Under the pieces are notes generated by a model that worked only from the letters and a program-made list of their open reading frames with translations, searched no databases and was not told the origin of the DNA. The translations under genes were made by a program, and so were the position numbers. Shown here one piece after another: positions 28,639-37,517 of a stretch of DNA of 64,000 nucleotides (its first letter is position 1; each line of letters opens with the position of its first letter). The stretch is taken from NCBI GenBank assembly GCA_016716505.1, contig JADJWF010000001.1, positions 248,001 through 312,000 of the forward strand, written 5' to 3'. Source of the DNA: Verrucomicrobiota bacterium. Its GTDB lineage: Bacteria > Verrucomicrobiota > Verrucomicrobiia > Limisphaerales > J093.

Positions 28639-29958
28639 TCAAAGGGACCAGCCAGCGCGGTACTCGTGCTGAATGAACTTGTTCGCGGCAGGCTCGTTTC
28701 GGGCGATCAGCCGGTCGGCGTCCCACTCGATCCGCCGGCCCACTCGATACGCCACATTACCCAGCAAGGCGGCCTCGGTCAGCGCCCCGGAATAGTCGAA
28801 ATTGCAGGTGGTGCGCCCGCCCGTGCGGATGGCGGCCAGCCATTCCTTGTGATGGCCGATCGAGTCCGGGATGAACGGCGCCGGGGGCTTGAAGTCCACG
28901 AAGTCTTTCTCGGGCAGCAACTGGTGGCGGGTGTAGTCGGCGAGCAAATCCCCTTTCTCGCCCACGAACAGCACGCCGCTCTTGAAATACTCGCGCGGTT
29001 CGCCGGTCAGGCGTTCCGGCTGCTTGCCGCCGTGATACCAGGTGAGCGTGACTGGCGGCAGCGTCTGGTGGCTGTACGACGAAAGTCGCGAGGGATATTG
29101 AAAACGCACGATCGCCCAGGGAGGCGCGGATTCGGGGTGGACGGGCAGGCCGTCCACCGGTTCCGCTGCGGTCGGATGGCGCAAGTCGAGCGCCCAGTGG
29201 GGCAGGTCCATGAAATGGCAGCCGAAGTCCGCCAACGAACCGCCGCCGAACGCCCACCAGTGGCGCCAGTGAAACGGCGCATACTGCGGGTGGTAAGGTC
29301 GAAATGGAACTGGCCCCAACCAGAGGTCCCAGTCCAGCCCGGCCGGAACCGGAGGAGTGTCGGTGGGCTTTTCCATGCCGCCATAGGTCGCGCCAACCCA
29401 GACGTGAACCTCGCTGACGGTGCCGATGGCGCCGGTCTGCACCAGTTCCACGACGCGGCGGTAGTTTTTCCCGGCGTGAATCTGGGTTCCGAGTTGAGTG
29501 ACCCGCTTCGTTCGCGCGGCGAGGTCGCGGACGGCACGACACTCGGAGATGGTGCGGGTCAGGGGTTTTTCGCAATACACGTGGCGTCCGCTCTTCAATG
29601 CGCCGGCGCAGGCGACGGCGTGAGTGTGATCCGGCGTGCTGACGACCACCGCATCGAGATCCTTTTGCTCCAGCATCCGGCGGAAATCGGCATAGGTCCG
29701 GGCGGACGGGTGCTTCGCGGCCGCCACTTCCAGCAAGTTGGCATCCACGTCGCAAAGGGCGGCGACGTTGACCCAGTCCTTCTCGCGGGCGACTTCCTCC
29801 AAATTGGCCGCCGCCCGGTTGGCGACTCCGACGAACCCGATGTTGAGCTTCGAGTTGGGGGAGTTCTGCGCGAAATTCACGCGCGATACGCCAAAACTCA
29901 CGACGGCGCCGGCCGACGCGATACGAAGGAAGTGACGGCGAGTGAACGGAGAATTCAT
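28639..29958 (-). CDS. Tat-exported Gfo/Idh/MocA family oxidoreductase (second)
   Basis: A 439-residue oxidoreductase starting at the ATG at 29958. The open frame continues far upstream on this strand, but that extension is antisense to another gene and lacks family sequence. The twin-arginine signal is FTRRHFLRIASAGAVVSFGV. The Rossmann segment is LNIGFVGVANRA, where the third glycine of G-x-G-x-x-G is replaced. The catalytic-lysine motif is HVYCEKPLTRTISEC, and the C-terminal domain contains GGSLADFGCHFMDLPHWAL. The DxWLGP and PYHPQYAPFHWRHWWAFG segments match the planctomycete/verrucomicrobial subfamily. Substrate is unknown; location is probably periplasmic. Confidence 0.9.
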   Translation of the reverse strand: MNSPFTRRHFLRIASAGAVVSFGVSRVNFAQNSPNSKLNIGFVGVANRAAANLEEVAREKDWVNVAALCDVDANLLEVAAAKHPSARTYADFRRMLEQKDLDAVVVSTPDHTHAVACAGALKSGRHVYCEKPLTRTISECRAVRDLAARTKRVTQLGTQIHAGKNYRRVVELVQTGAIGTVSEVHVWVGATYGGMEKPTDTPPVPAGLDWDLWLGPVPFRPYHPQYAPFHWRHWWAFGGGSLADFGCHFMDLPHWALDLRHPTAAEPVDGLPVHPESAPPWAIVRFQYPSRLSSYSHQTLPPVTLTWYHGGKQPERLTGEPREYFKSGVLFVGEKGDLLADYTRHQLLPEKDFVDFKPPAPFIPDSIGHHKEWLAAIRTGGRTTCNFDYSGALTEAALLGNVAYRVGRRIEWDADRLIARNEPAANKFIQHEYRAGWSL

Positions 29959-30457
29959 GGGGCAAGTGAAGGCCGCCACCGGTCGGTCGTCGAGTGAAAA
30001 GCCGGCGGTTCGAGGAAACCACTGGAAAGAAAAGAGCAGCGGACCGGACAACCAAAAAACCGGCCCGCTGCCCACCCTAGATACCAACCACCAACCCCTC
30101 CGGCTCGCTTCAGACGGCACCGCGACCAACCTCACGGGCCAGCGAACCGAAGAACCAAAACCAGACTCCCGTTGAAAAAGCAGAAGCGGTGCCAGAAAGG
30201 TCGGCCCGATGACCGCGTCGCGTGCCGCGGAACGGGCCGCTGATGACCGGGGCCGAAGGGAGTTCTTCGCCGCCCGTCGGGACTCCAACCGTGGCGGAGC
30301 GTTTTGGGGGGCATTGCGCTTTTCAGGATCCTGTTGCGCCAAAAGGCGTCCGCCCCAAGACCCGTCGGTGACTCCCGCGAGTCTCGCGTTCAAAACGGTT
30401 TCTTGACCTGCACCGGTTGAACTTGAGCCTCGAGAGAAATGGGCGTACTGGAGGCCC
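29959..30457. other. 499-bp divergent intergenic region
   Basis: This region lies between the minus-strand oxidoreductase and the plus-strand Gly-rich protein gene and should hold both promoters. I see a TTGACC at 30413–30418, but no good –10 at the expected spacing. The part at 30000–30180 is somewhat AT-richer than its surroundings. No gene, tRNA or strong hairpin is evident. Confidence 0.4.
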
Positions 30458-31135
30458 ATGAAGTTGCTGAACCGCGCCGCCGTCATCCTCGCCGCTGCGA
30501 GTCTCGAAGCGCAGTTCGCCGGCGGCAGCGGAATGATGGGCGGTGGCCTTTCGGGCGTGGGCGGGAGTTCGTTCGGCGGGGTGATCGTCGCGCGGGTCAA
30601 TGTCGCCCCCAGCGGCGGGGGCCTTGGCTTGCAGGGCGGCGGCATGGGTTTCCAAGGTGGCGGGGGTGGCGGGCTCTTTGGCGTGACTCGCCCGTCGCTG
30701 ATGGCGACTCCCAACACCCAGGCGGCGCAGTTCTTCAGCTCTGGAGGCGTCAATCTCCCGGTGCGAGAGGCGCCTGCGATTGGCGGGGCGGCGGCAGGAG
30801 GGATGTATTTCGCTGCCCACAGCCCCAGCCGGAATTCAGCCACCGGGCTCGTCGCGACGACTGATTTCCACCTGCCGGCTCCGGCCGAAGAACCGTTGCC
30901 CGCAGTGCCGTTCGCGCCGCCTCCTTCCCCGGTCGGCAAGACGCCAGCAGCGACCGTGGCTGGCGACTCAGTTGCGGCCGCAGGCATCCAGCCCCCTGCG
31001 GCGGCAGTCGCGGGAGCTTCGCCTCGTCCACCAGCTCCGCAAGCCTCACGGTCGGCTCTCCGCACCCACAACACCGGCCCGAACCCAGCGGTACAGTCCG
31101 AGTCTTCGCGCAGGCCGGTGGGGCCCCGGCGCTGA
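30458..31135 (+). CDS. Secreted Gly-rich/Pro-Ala-rich protein of unknown function
   Basis: A 225-residue protein with a GGAGG ribosome site 4 bp upstream of the ATG at 30458, which supports translation. It opens with a short hydrophobic signal-like segment (LLNRAAVILAAASLEA). A Gly-rich region (~22–75) with GGG/GMGFQGG runs follows, then a Pro/Ala-rich second half ending in a basic tail (SSRRPVGPRR). No conserved domain is recognised and no catalytic motif is visible. The composition suggests a structural or disordered envelope protein. A long antisense frame overlaps it and was judged spurious because it lacks family similarity. Confidence 0.55.
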   Translation: MKLLNRAAVILAAASLEAQFAGGSGMMGGGLSGVGGSSFGGVIVARVNVAPSGGGLGLQGGGMGFQGGGGGGLFGVTRPSLMATPNTQAAQFFSSGGVNLPVREAPAIGGAAAGGMYFAAHSPSRNSATGLVATTDFHLPAPAEEPLPAVPFAPPPSPVGKTPAATVAGDSVAAAGIQPPAAAVAGASPRPPAPQASRSALRTHNTGPNPAVQSESSRRPVGPRR

Positions 31136-31194
31136 ACGGACTGGGCCGGCCCGCTCGCTTTCCAAAGCGCAGCGCAACGCTCGCGGACGTTGTC

Positions 31195-31665
31195 TTAGCT
31201 CCGCAGAAAGCTCTTCAGCATCCAGAGGGTCTTCTGGTGAATCGTGATGCGGGCAATCATCAGGTCCTGACTCTCGGCGTCGTTCAGTTCGCCGGCGAGG
31301 TCGCGGGCGCGGGCCGCGTCGGCGAGGAGCTTCTCGTTGGCAGCGATCAGGGCCGTGACGTAGCCCTCTTGGGACAGCGGGGCTGCGAACTCCTCCATTT
31401 GCGCCTCGCGGGCGAAGGTGGCGAGTCCGCCGATCGCGTACGCTCCGAGGGCGCGGATGCGTTCGGCAAGCTCGTCAATCGCGGTGAAGAGCTCCTCGTA
31501 CTGGGTCTGGAACGCGGTGTGGAGGGCAAAGAAGCCGGGACCTTCCACGTTCCAGTGCGCGGAGTGCGTGAGCGCCATCAGGGCGTACGAGTCTGCCAGC
31601 ACTTGATTCAGGCTACGGGTGAGCTCTGTGGCGGTGGTGGCCGATGATGATTTGGGTTTCTTCAT
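31195..31665 (-). CDS. dps: Dps family ferritin-like DNA-protection protein
   Basis: A 156-residue protein forming the 12-subunit Dps cage, which oxidises Fe(II) with peroxide and protects DNA in starvation or oxidative stress. The dinuclear ferroxidase ligands of E. coli Dps have counterparts in H37 (ALTHSAHWNVEGP), H49 (FFALH), D64 and E68 (AIDELAERI). The position matching E. coli D67 is Q53 here. A lysine-rich N-terminus (MKKPKSSS) could contact DNA. Length is typical. It is divergently transcribed from the TatT gene across 239 bp and converges with the Gly-rich protein gene. Confidence 0.92.
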   Translation of the reverse strand: MKKPKSSSATTATELTRSLNQVLADSYALMALTHSAHWNVEGPGFFALHTAFQTQYEELFTAIDELAERIRALGAYAIGGLATFAREAQMEEFAAPLSQEGYVTALIAANEKLLADAARARDLAGELNDAESQDLMIARITIHQKTLWMLKSFLRS

Positions 31666-31904
31666 AAAACTTCTTGGCTCTCTGACCCACAGTGCTTAGG
31701 CCCAATGACTGCTGGCGTCAACCGGGACCCCGCTCCGCTGGAAGCGCAGCTCCGGCGCGAACGGACGCGAGACGCGGCGATGATCCCCGCGAGAAAATCA
31801 ATTTCGCGTTTGTCCGGGCGCGTGATACCAACCTGCGATGAACGCGGCAGGCGGGTTAACGCTTGTACCCCCGCCCCGCAACGTGAAACCTGTTGAGGCC
31901 AACG

Positions 31905-32894
31905 ATGAAAGCAACACTCAAGAACGGGGCAGCCGCCGCCGAGGCGGTCGGCCCAAGCCAGACGAGGAAGATTCTGCCAGGCCTCCTGTGGTTGCTGTTG
32001 ATGGCGGGACTGACCGGCTGCTCGATCAAGCAATTCGCGGTCAACAAGGTTGGAGATGCCCTCGCGTCGGGCGGCACCACCTTCGCTAGTGACGAGGATC
32101 CCGAGCTGATCCGCCAGGCGGTACCGTTCAGCCTGAAGCTGATGGAGAGCCTCCTCGCCGAGAGCCCGCGGCACAAAGGCCTGCTGTTCGCGACCGCGAG
32201 CGGCTTCACCCAGTATGCGTACGCCTTCGTCCAGCAGGACGCAGACGAGCTCGAGGACCAGGATTTTGCGGCGGCGGAGGCCATGCGCGCGCGGGCCAGG
32301 CGGTTGTATCTCCGCGCCCGCGACTACGGGCTGCGCGGCCTGGAAGCCCGTCACCCGGGGATTGGCTCGGCGCTCCGGGCAAACCCCACCAACGCTGTGC
32401 GCGTCGTCGCGAAACGCGACGTTCCCTTGCTTTACTGGACGGCGGTGTCATGGGCGGCCGCGATTTCGCTCAGCAAGGACGATCCCCAACGGATTGCCGA
32501 GGTGCCGCAGGCCGAAGCCCTGATTGACCGCGCCGCTGCGCTGGACCCGGATTGGGACCGGGGATCCATCCACTCATTTCTCATCACCTACGAGATGGTC
32601 CGGCAGGGCGCGGCGGGCGATGCCGCCCAACGGTCGCGGCGCCATTTCGAGCGCGCGGTGGAACTCAGCGGCGGCAAGCTGGCCGGACCGTATGTGTCCT
32701 TCGCCGAGGCGGTGAGCGTGCAAAAGCAGGACCTCGCCGAATTTGACGCGCTGCTGGCCAGGGCCCAAGCGATCAATCCGGATGACCAGCCGGAAACCCG
32801 TCTGGTGAATCTGGTAATGCAACGCCGCGCGCGCTGGCTGCTTTCCAAGCGCGACGAACTGTTCCTCATCCCCGAATCCACACCCTCGCAATAA
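31905..32894 (+). CDS. TatT-type TRAP-associated TPR lipoprotein
   Basis: A 329-residue lipoprotein of the TRAP transporter TatT family (Treponema TP0956 type), helical and TPR-like, which forms a trimer that works with the substrate-binding protein. The ATG at 31905 is preferred over a TTG at 31893 because GAGG lies 6 bp before it. The signal ends in LMAGLTGC, the lipobox. Helical repeats follow, with PHYSICAL hallmarks such as SPRHKGLLFATASGFTQYAYAF (shortened here to its core, FATASGFTQYAYAF) and ALDPDWDRGSIHSFLITYE. The next gene (DctP) starts 5 bp after its stop. With the fused DctQM gene it forms a complete TPAT operon, probably for an organic acid or hydrophobic ligand; the substrate is unknown. 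Confidence 0.87.
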   Translation: MKATLKNGAAAAEAVGPSQTRKILPGLLWLLLMAGLTGCSIKQFAVNKVGDALASGGTTFASDEDPELIRQAVPFSLKLMESLLAESPRHKGLLFATASGFTQYAYAFVQQDADELEDQDFAAAEAMRARARRLYLRARDYGLRGLEARHPGIGSALRANPTNAVRVVAKRDVPLLYWTAVSWAAAISLSKDDPQRIAEVPQAEALIDRAAALDPDWDRGSIHSFLITYEMVRQGAAGDAAQRSRRHFERAVELSGGKLAGPYVSFAEAVSVQKQDLAEFDALLARAQAINPDDQPETRLVNLVMQRRARWLLSKRDELFLIPESTPSQ

Positions 32895-32898
32895 CCAC

Positions 32899-33927
32899 AT
32901 GAAAACCCGATTCCGAATTCTTTTGCCAGTGCTCGCGCTGGCGTGCGTCGTCGGTTCGTACTGGTCAACGCCCCGGGCCGCCGAGCGCATCCGGCTGGCC
33001 ACCCTGGCCCCTACCGGCAGCAGCTATCACAAGAGCCTGCTGGCGATGCGCGAGGCCTGGCGCAAGGCCTCCAACGGGCAGGTGGATCTCATCGTGTTCG
33101 CGGACGGCAAGCTCGGTGGCGAGGCGGACACCGTCAGCTTGATGGGGATCAACTCCGTTCAAGCCGCGATGCTCACCGCGGTGGGGCTGTCCGAGATTGA
33201 GAAGGCGGTCGCCGGTCTCCAGAGCATTCCGATGGGCTTCCGCGATTTCGACGAGGTGGATTATGTCGGTGAAAGGCTGCAGCCGATGCTCGAGGAGCGC
33301 CTCGACAAAAAGGGATTCGTGGTGCTGTTCTGGTCGGACGCGGGCTGGGTGCGGTTCTTCTCGCGCCGGCCCGGCTTGTTCCCGGACGACCTGCGGCGGC
33401 AGAAGCTGTTCAACTGGGCGGGCAATCCCGAGGAACTCCAGATCTACCGGTCCGCCGGTTTCACGGCTGTTCCGCTCGAGACCGCGGACATCCTGCCCAG
33501 CCTTCAGACAGGATTGATTGATGCGACGCCTGCACCACCCGTGTTTGCCCTCGCCGGACAGATTGACACCCGCGCCCCACACATGCTGGAGATCAACTGG
33601 GCACCGCTGGTGGGCGCCTGCGTGATCCGCAAGGCCACGTGGGAGCGAATCCCAGCCGCGCTGCGCGGCGAGTTGCTCAAGGCCGCCCAAGAGGCCGGCC
33701 GGGAGATCAAGGCCAATGGCCGCAAGGAAAGCGACGAAGCGGTCGCCGCCATGGTCAAGCGGGGCCTGAAAGTGACGAAACTGACGCCGGAGGCGGAGGC
33801 GGAGTGGCGGCGCGTGGCGGAGGAGGTTTATCCGCGCATCCGGGGAACCATTGTGCCGGCGGACATCTTCGACCAGGCGCGCAAACTGATCGCGGAGCGC
33901 CGCGCCGCCAAGGCCGCCCAACCGTGA
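32899..33927 (+). CDS. dctP: TRAP transporter substrate-binding protein
   Basis: A 342-residue periplasmic DctP-family binding protein that hands its ligand to the DctQM membrane pump. The signal peptide is MKTRFRILLPVLALACVVGSYW. The mature protein opens with IRLATLAPTGSSYHKSLLAMREAW, the family's first strand and helix. The ligand-carboxylate-binding region is seen in KLFNWAGNPEELQIYRSAGFTAVPL and the LQTGLIDATPAPPVFAL hinge segment. The usual carboxylate-anchoring Arg appears replaced by a KLFNW-type sequence, as in the TatP subgroup. It is coupled by a 4-bp GTGA overlap to the DctQM gene and follows TatT by 4 bp. Confidence 0.9.
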   Translation: MKTRFRILLPVLALACVVGSYWSTPRAAERIRLATLAPTGSSYHKSLLAMREAWRKASNGQVDLIVFADGKLGGEADTVSLMGINSVQAAMLTAVGLSEIEKAVAGLQSIPMGFRDFDEVDYVGERLQPMLEERLDKKGFVVLFWSDAGWVRFFSRRPGLFPDDLRRQKLFNWAGNPEELQIYRSAGFTAVPLETADILPSLQTGLIDATPAPPVFALAGQIDTRAPHMLEINWAPLVGACVIRKATWERIPAALRGELLKAAQEAGREIKANGRKESDEAVAAMVKRGLKVTKLTPEAEAEWRRVAEEVYPRIRGTIVPADIFDQARKLIAERRAAKAAQP

Positions 33928-35786
33928 ATCCCGAACTGCCAACGGTTCCGAGCGTCGCCGGCGGCCCGCCGTGGCTGGTCGCGCTGCGCCGCGCGGAGGA
34001 TCTGCTGATCGTCCTCGCGTTGGCGATCATGGTGGCGCTGCCGTGCGCGGAGATTGTTGCGCGGAAGTTTTTTCAAGCCACGGTACCGGCCTCTTCCACG
34101 TGGGTGCAGCACCTCGTGCTCATCGTCGGCATGTTGGGCGGGGCCCTCGCCGCGCGGGACAACCGGCTGCTCTCCTTGTCCACGCTGACCACCTTTTTCC
34201 CCCCGCGCGCCAAATCCGCCGCGCACGTTTTCGCCAATGCGGTCGCCGCCGTGGTATCCCTCTGCTTGTGCCTGGCCAGCTTGGACGTGGTGCTCGAGAG
34301 CCAGCGCCGGGGCAGAATCCTTGCGCTCGGGATCCCCATCTGGGTGATTCAGCTCATCCTTGTGCTGGGATTTGGGGCGGTCGCGTTGCGGCTGCTGTGG
34401 CACGGCGGAAACACCTGGCGAAAACGCCTGCTGGCGGTCGCCATCGCGGCCGTTCTACTGGGGATGATTCGCTGGCTGCCCTTGGAACCGGCCCAACTCC
34501 GGCTGCCGGCGCTGGTGATTCTCATCGCGGCCGCGATCTGCGGGCTGCCGGTGTTCAGCATCTTGGGCGGGGCGGCCCTGATCTTCTTCTGGTCGGGTGG
34601 CGATCCCGTGTCCACCATTCCCAACAAGCACTACACGCTCACGGTCAATCCCACGCTGCCCAGCATTCCGTTGTTCACGCTGGCCGGTTACTTCCTCGCC
34701 GAAGGGGGCGCGGCGCGGCGATTCGTGGCACTGTTTCAGGCGGTGTTCGGCGGGATTCGGGGTGGGCCGGCCATCGTCACCGTCATGGTGTGCGCGTTCT
34801 TCACCTCGTTCACGGGGGCGTCCGGGGTCACGATCCTCGCTTTGGGTGGGCTGTTGATGCCCATTCTGATGTCCTCGGGCTATTCAGAACGAAACTCCCT
34901 CGGTCTCCTGACCGGGGCCGGTTCGCTGGGGCTGCTCTTCCCGCCCTGCCTGCCGCCGATTCTTTATTCGATCGTCGCGAGCAGCGGTGGCGCCACCAGC
35001 ATCCGCATGGAGGAGATGTTTCAAGGGGGGCTGTTGCCGGGTCTCCTGCTCATGGGCATGACCATGGCCTGGGGCGTTTCGCGGGGGTCGAAACAGGCCG
35101 CCCGGGAACACCGCTTCGACGCGCGCGTCGCGTGGGGCGCCATCTGGGCGGCCAAGTGGGAGTTGCTCATCCCGGTGGTGGCGTTGGTGGCGCTGTTCGG
35201 CGGCTTCGCAACGCCGGTCGAGGCGGCGGCCATCACGGCGCTCTATGCGTTCGTCGTGGAGACGTTCATCTACCGCGACCTGAAGCTGCTTCGCGACGTG
35301 CCGCGCGTCATGGCGGAGGCCGGCCTGCTCATCGGGGGCGTGCTGCTCATCCTCGGGGTGGCGTTGGGCTTCACGCATTTCCTGATTGTCGCGCAAGTTC
35401 CGGACAAGGGAGTCGAGTGGGTGACCGCCACGATCGAATCCAAGTGGCTGTTCCTGCTCGCCCTCAACCTGGTGCTGCTGATCGTCGGCTGCCTGATGGA
35501 CGTGTATTCGGCCATCGTGGTGGTCGTGCCGTTGCTGATCCCGGTGGCCAACGCCTTCGGCATAGACCCGATCCACCTCGGGATCATCTTCCTCGCCAAC
35601 CTCGAGCTGGGTTACCTCACGCCGCCGGTGGGCATGAACTTGTTTCTGGCGTCGTATCGTTTCAACAAGCCGGTGCCCGAAGTTGCCCGGGCGTCCCTGC
35701 CCATGCTGGGCGTGCTGGCGGTCGGTGTTCTGCTGATCACGTACCTGCCCTGGTTGACCACTTGGCTGCCGGGGCAACTCAAATAG
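33924..35786 (+). CDS. dctM: TRAP transporter permease, fused DctQ–DctM
   Basis: A 620-residue inner-membrane protein combining the small four-helix subunit DctQ (~1–190) and the large subunit DctM (~195–620), which uses an ion gradient for uptake. It starts at GTG 33924, overlapping the dctP stop codon (GTGA). The DctQ part shows ALPCAEIVARKFFQATVPASSTWVQH (core PCAEIVARKFF) and ARDNRLLSLSTL. The DctM part shows FTSFTGASGVTILALGGLLMP, TGAGSLGLLFPPCLPPILYS and ELGYLTPPVGMNLFLASYRFN, all family hallmarks. Many hydrophobic helices are visible throughout. Fused QM proteins are known and fit the TPAT arrangement with TatT. Confidence 0.9.
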   Translation: MNPELPTVPSVAGGPPWLVALRRAEDLLIVLALAIMVALPCAEIVARKFFQATVPASSTWVQHLVLIVGMLGGALAARDNRLLSLSTLTTFFPPRAKSAAHVFANAVAAVVSLCLCLASLDVVLESQRRGRILALGIPIWVIQLILVLGFGAVALRLLWHGGNTWRKRLLAVAIAAVLLGMIRWLPLEPAQLRLPALVILIAAAICGLPVFSILGGAALIFFWSGGDPVSTIPNKHYTLTVNPTLPSIPLFTLAGYFLAEGGAARRFVALFQAVFGGIRGGPAIVTVMVCAFFTSFTGASGVTILALGGLLMPILMSSGYSERNSLGLLTGAGSLGLLFPPCLPPILYSIVASSGGATSIRMEEMFQGGLLPGLLLMGMTMAWGVSRGSKQAAREHRFDARVAWGAIWAAKWELLIPVVALVALFGGFATPVEAAAITALYAFVVETFIYRDLKLLRDVPRVMAEAGLLIGGVLLILGVALGFTHFLIVAQVPDKGVEWVTATIESKWLFLLALNLVLLIVGCLMDVYSAIVVVVPLLIPVANAFGIDPIHLGIIFLANLELGYLTPPVGMNLFLASYRFNKPVPEVARASLPMLGVLAVGVLLITYLPWLTTWLPGQLK

Positions 35787-35978
35787 CGGCCCTCTTGAGC
35801 CTGCGGTCGGGACGGCCGCGCAGGCGATGCCCATGACAACCTCCACCGCCCATGCCGCAAAGGACCTGGCCGGCCGATGGGGGCGTGACCCGGACCGGGC
35901 GTTTTCAGCCATCAGACGCCGGCTCAAGCGAAAAGATTTTTCAGCAAGATCAAGGAGCTTGAAGCAGCGGCAAGACAG

Positions 35979-36560
35979 TTGAACGACCGCCTTCAAAGGC
36001 TGAGGCTGCCTTCCGATGAGGAGGTGATCCGCCTCGCTGCCGATCAATGGCGGGCAGAGCTTGCAGCCGGGATGTCTCCCGCAGAATGGGAAGAGACCCG
36101 CCTGAGAGTCCTGGCGATGCTCGGGAAGGAAACCGGCGATTTAGGGGGAATTCTCCTGGGCATCAGCGCCGAACAAGCGCGGGAGCTCATGGCCATACAA
36201 GCAAGGCTGTTTGACGCCCGCGGCGTGGATCCGGTCGTGGCTTTGGCAACGTGGAGTACGGATTTATTCAATTCGTACCCGGACAGCGATGACTTAATTG
36301 ACGCTGAATTCGAGCGTGCGGCGCGGCGGTTGGATTGGCCCGAGGAGGTCGCGATCAGCGCCTTCGAAATGGAGCGCGCTTGGGGGGAGGAAGTGGAGGC
36401 GCTGCGGAGAAGGAGTGGAATCGAGCAGGCAGAGCGGGATCGCGCGCAAGAGGCCCTCCGGGTGCAGGCGCGCGACGCCCTTCGCACGGTGCTGGGTGAC
36501 GACGCGTTCGAGGTCTATCGCCGGAACAATGGCCAATGGCTGAAAGACCCGGAACCGTAG
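35979..36560 (+). CDS. Hypothetical protein, helical, acidic
   Basis: A 193-residue open frame with a TTG start at 35979. The same frame is open upstream to a stop at 35886 but offers no ATG or GTG. The product is mostly helical and charged (DEEVIRLAADQWRAELAAG, EQARELMAIQARLFDARG, EQAERDRAQEALRVQARDALRTVLGDDAF), with no membrane segment, signal or recognised domain. Base composition is a little less GC-rich than the neighbours. The missing conventional start and its position just before a tRNA gene raise the possibility that it is the 3' remnant of a longer gene. Function is unknown. Confidence 0.45.
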   Translation: MNDRLQRLRLPSDEEVIRLAADQWRAELAAGMSPAEWEETRLRVLAMLGKETGDLGGILLGISAEQARELMAIQARLFDARGVDPVVALATWSTDLFNSYPDSDDLIDAEFERAARRLDWPEEVAISAFEMERAWGEEVEALRRRSGIEQAERDRAQEALRVQARDALRTVLGDDAFEVYRRNNGQWLKDPEP

Positions 36561-36696
36561 GCGAGACCGGGCGGCTGGCCTCGGCAAACCTCAAGCGGGA
36601 GGCGGGCGCTGGCGGATAGGGCAGGGGGCTTGCGGGTTCGACATGGCCGAGGACGCGGAGTGGAGGGGGAGCGGCAACCGGTGGTCGAGGAGAAAG

Positions 36697-36773
36697 TGGA
36701 GCGAGCGAAGGGATTCGAACCCTCGACATCAACCTTGGCAAGGTTGCGCTCTACCAGACTGAGCTACGCTCGC
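36697..36773 (-). tRNA. tRNA-Gly (anticodon GCC)
   Basis: Read on the minus strand, a full cloverleaf is visible. The acceptor stem is GCGAGCG/CGCTCGC and the D-arm carries GCTCAGTCTGGTAGAGC. The anticodon stem CAACC/GGTTG encloses loop TTGCCAA (anticodon GCC), and the T-arm has GAGGG TTCGAAT CCCTT. A T discriminator and encoded CCA complete the 77 nt. It decodes GGC, a frequent glycine codon in this GC-rich genome. It is isolated, with no other tRNA adjacent. Confidence 0.95.
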
Positions 36774-36965
36774 TTCCGAAGACGGGCGGAAGGCTACGCG
36801 CCAGCGGCTCCAAGGCAAGACCCGATTTTGGCCAGCGGCGGCGTGGCGGGTGTTCGTCAACGGTCAGTTGGAGGGACCAAGGCGGGCGAAGCCAGGGCCG
36901 GCAATCGTCAGGATGTCCAAAACTCGCGTCGCCGCGGAAGGAATGGTAGGACCAGTTGACCGCCA

Positions 36966-37517
36966 ATGCCGGATCACTCTCAGTCGTGCTTCGATGACCC
37001 CGCCGCCGCCCAACAGCGGTTTCTCTCGCTGTTCCTGCGCAGTGAGCGGGAGGTTTTTCGCTACGTGGCGGCGCTGGTCCCGCATGTGCCGGACGCGGAA
37101 GATATTGTGCAAGAAACGGCGCTGGCCCTGTGGGAGAAGTTCGACGCCTATGATCCCTCGCAGCCCTTCACGCCCTGGGCCTGCCGGTTTGCCCTCAACA
37201 AGGCGCGGCAGTGGATCGAGCGGCGTCAACGCTGGCAGGCGCTGTTGGACCACGGTCTGGCGGAGGAACTGGCGCTGCGGCGGCAGGAGTTGCAGCCGGA
37301 ATTGGAGCGACGGCTGCGGCACTTGGAGGATTGCCTCGGGCGGCTGCCGACCGAACAGCGGGCCCTGGTGGAGGGCTACTACTACGAACGCGCGGACGTG
37401 GAATCCCTCGCCCGCCGTGCGGGCAGCAGTGTCGCGGCCACCTACAAGATGTTGCAACGAATCCGGCAATCCCTCCGGTGCTGCATCGAGCGACAGGTCC
37501 AACCGGGAATGCCATGA
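36966..37517 (+). CDS. ECF-like RNA polymerase sigma factor
   Basis: A 183-residue sigma-70 family protein of the short extracytoplasmic-function type. Region 2 is at about 15–85 (SEREVFRYVAALVPHVPDAEDIVQETALALWEKF then FTPWACRFALNKAR), where the DAEDIVQE core and the –10-reading helix are recognisable. Region 4 is at about 125–175 (LPTEQRALVEGYYYERADVESLARRAG then ATYKMLQRIRQSLR), the –35-reading helix-turn-helix. The FecR–LamG gene starts within its stop codon (ATGA overlap), the usual sigma/cognate-regulator arrangement. It belongs to the group abundant in planctomycetes and Verrucomicrobia. The target genes may be the xylan enzymes directly downstream; this is inference. Confidence 0.92.
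   Translation: MPDHSQSCFDDPAAAQQRFLSLFLRSEREVFRYVAALVPHVPDAEDIVQETALALWEKFDAYDPSQPFTPWACRFALNKARQWIERRQRWQALLDHGLAEELALRRQELQPELERRLRHLEDCLGRLPTEQRALVEGYYYERADVESLARRAGSSVAATYKMLQRIRQSLRCCIERQVQPGMP

Noticed and set aside
29959..31074. N-terminal extension of the minus-strand Gfo/Idh oxidoreductase
   Set aside because: The Tat signal at 29958 marks the real start; the extension is Pro/Ala-rich and antisense to a gene with a good ribosome-binding site.
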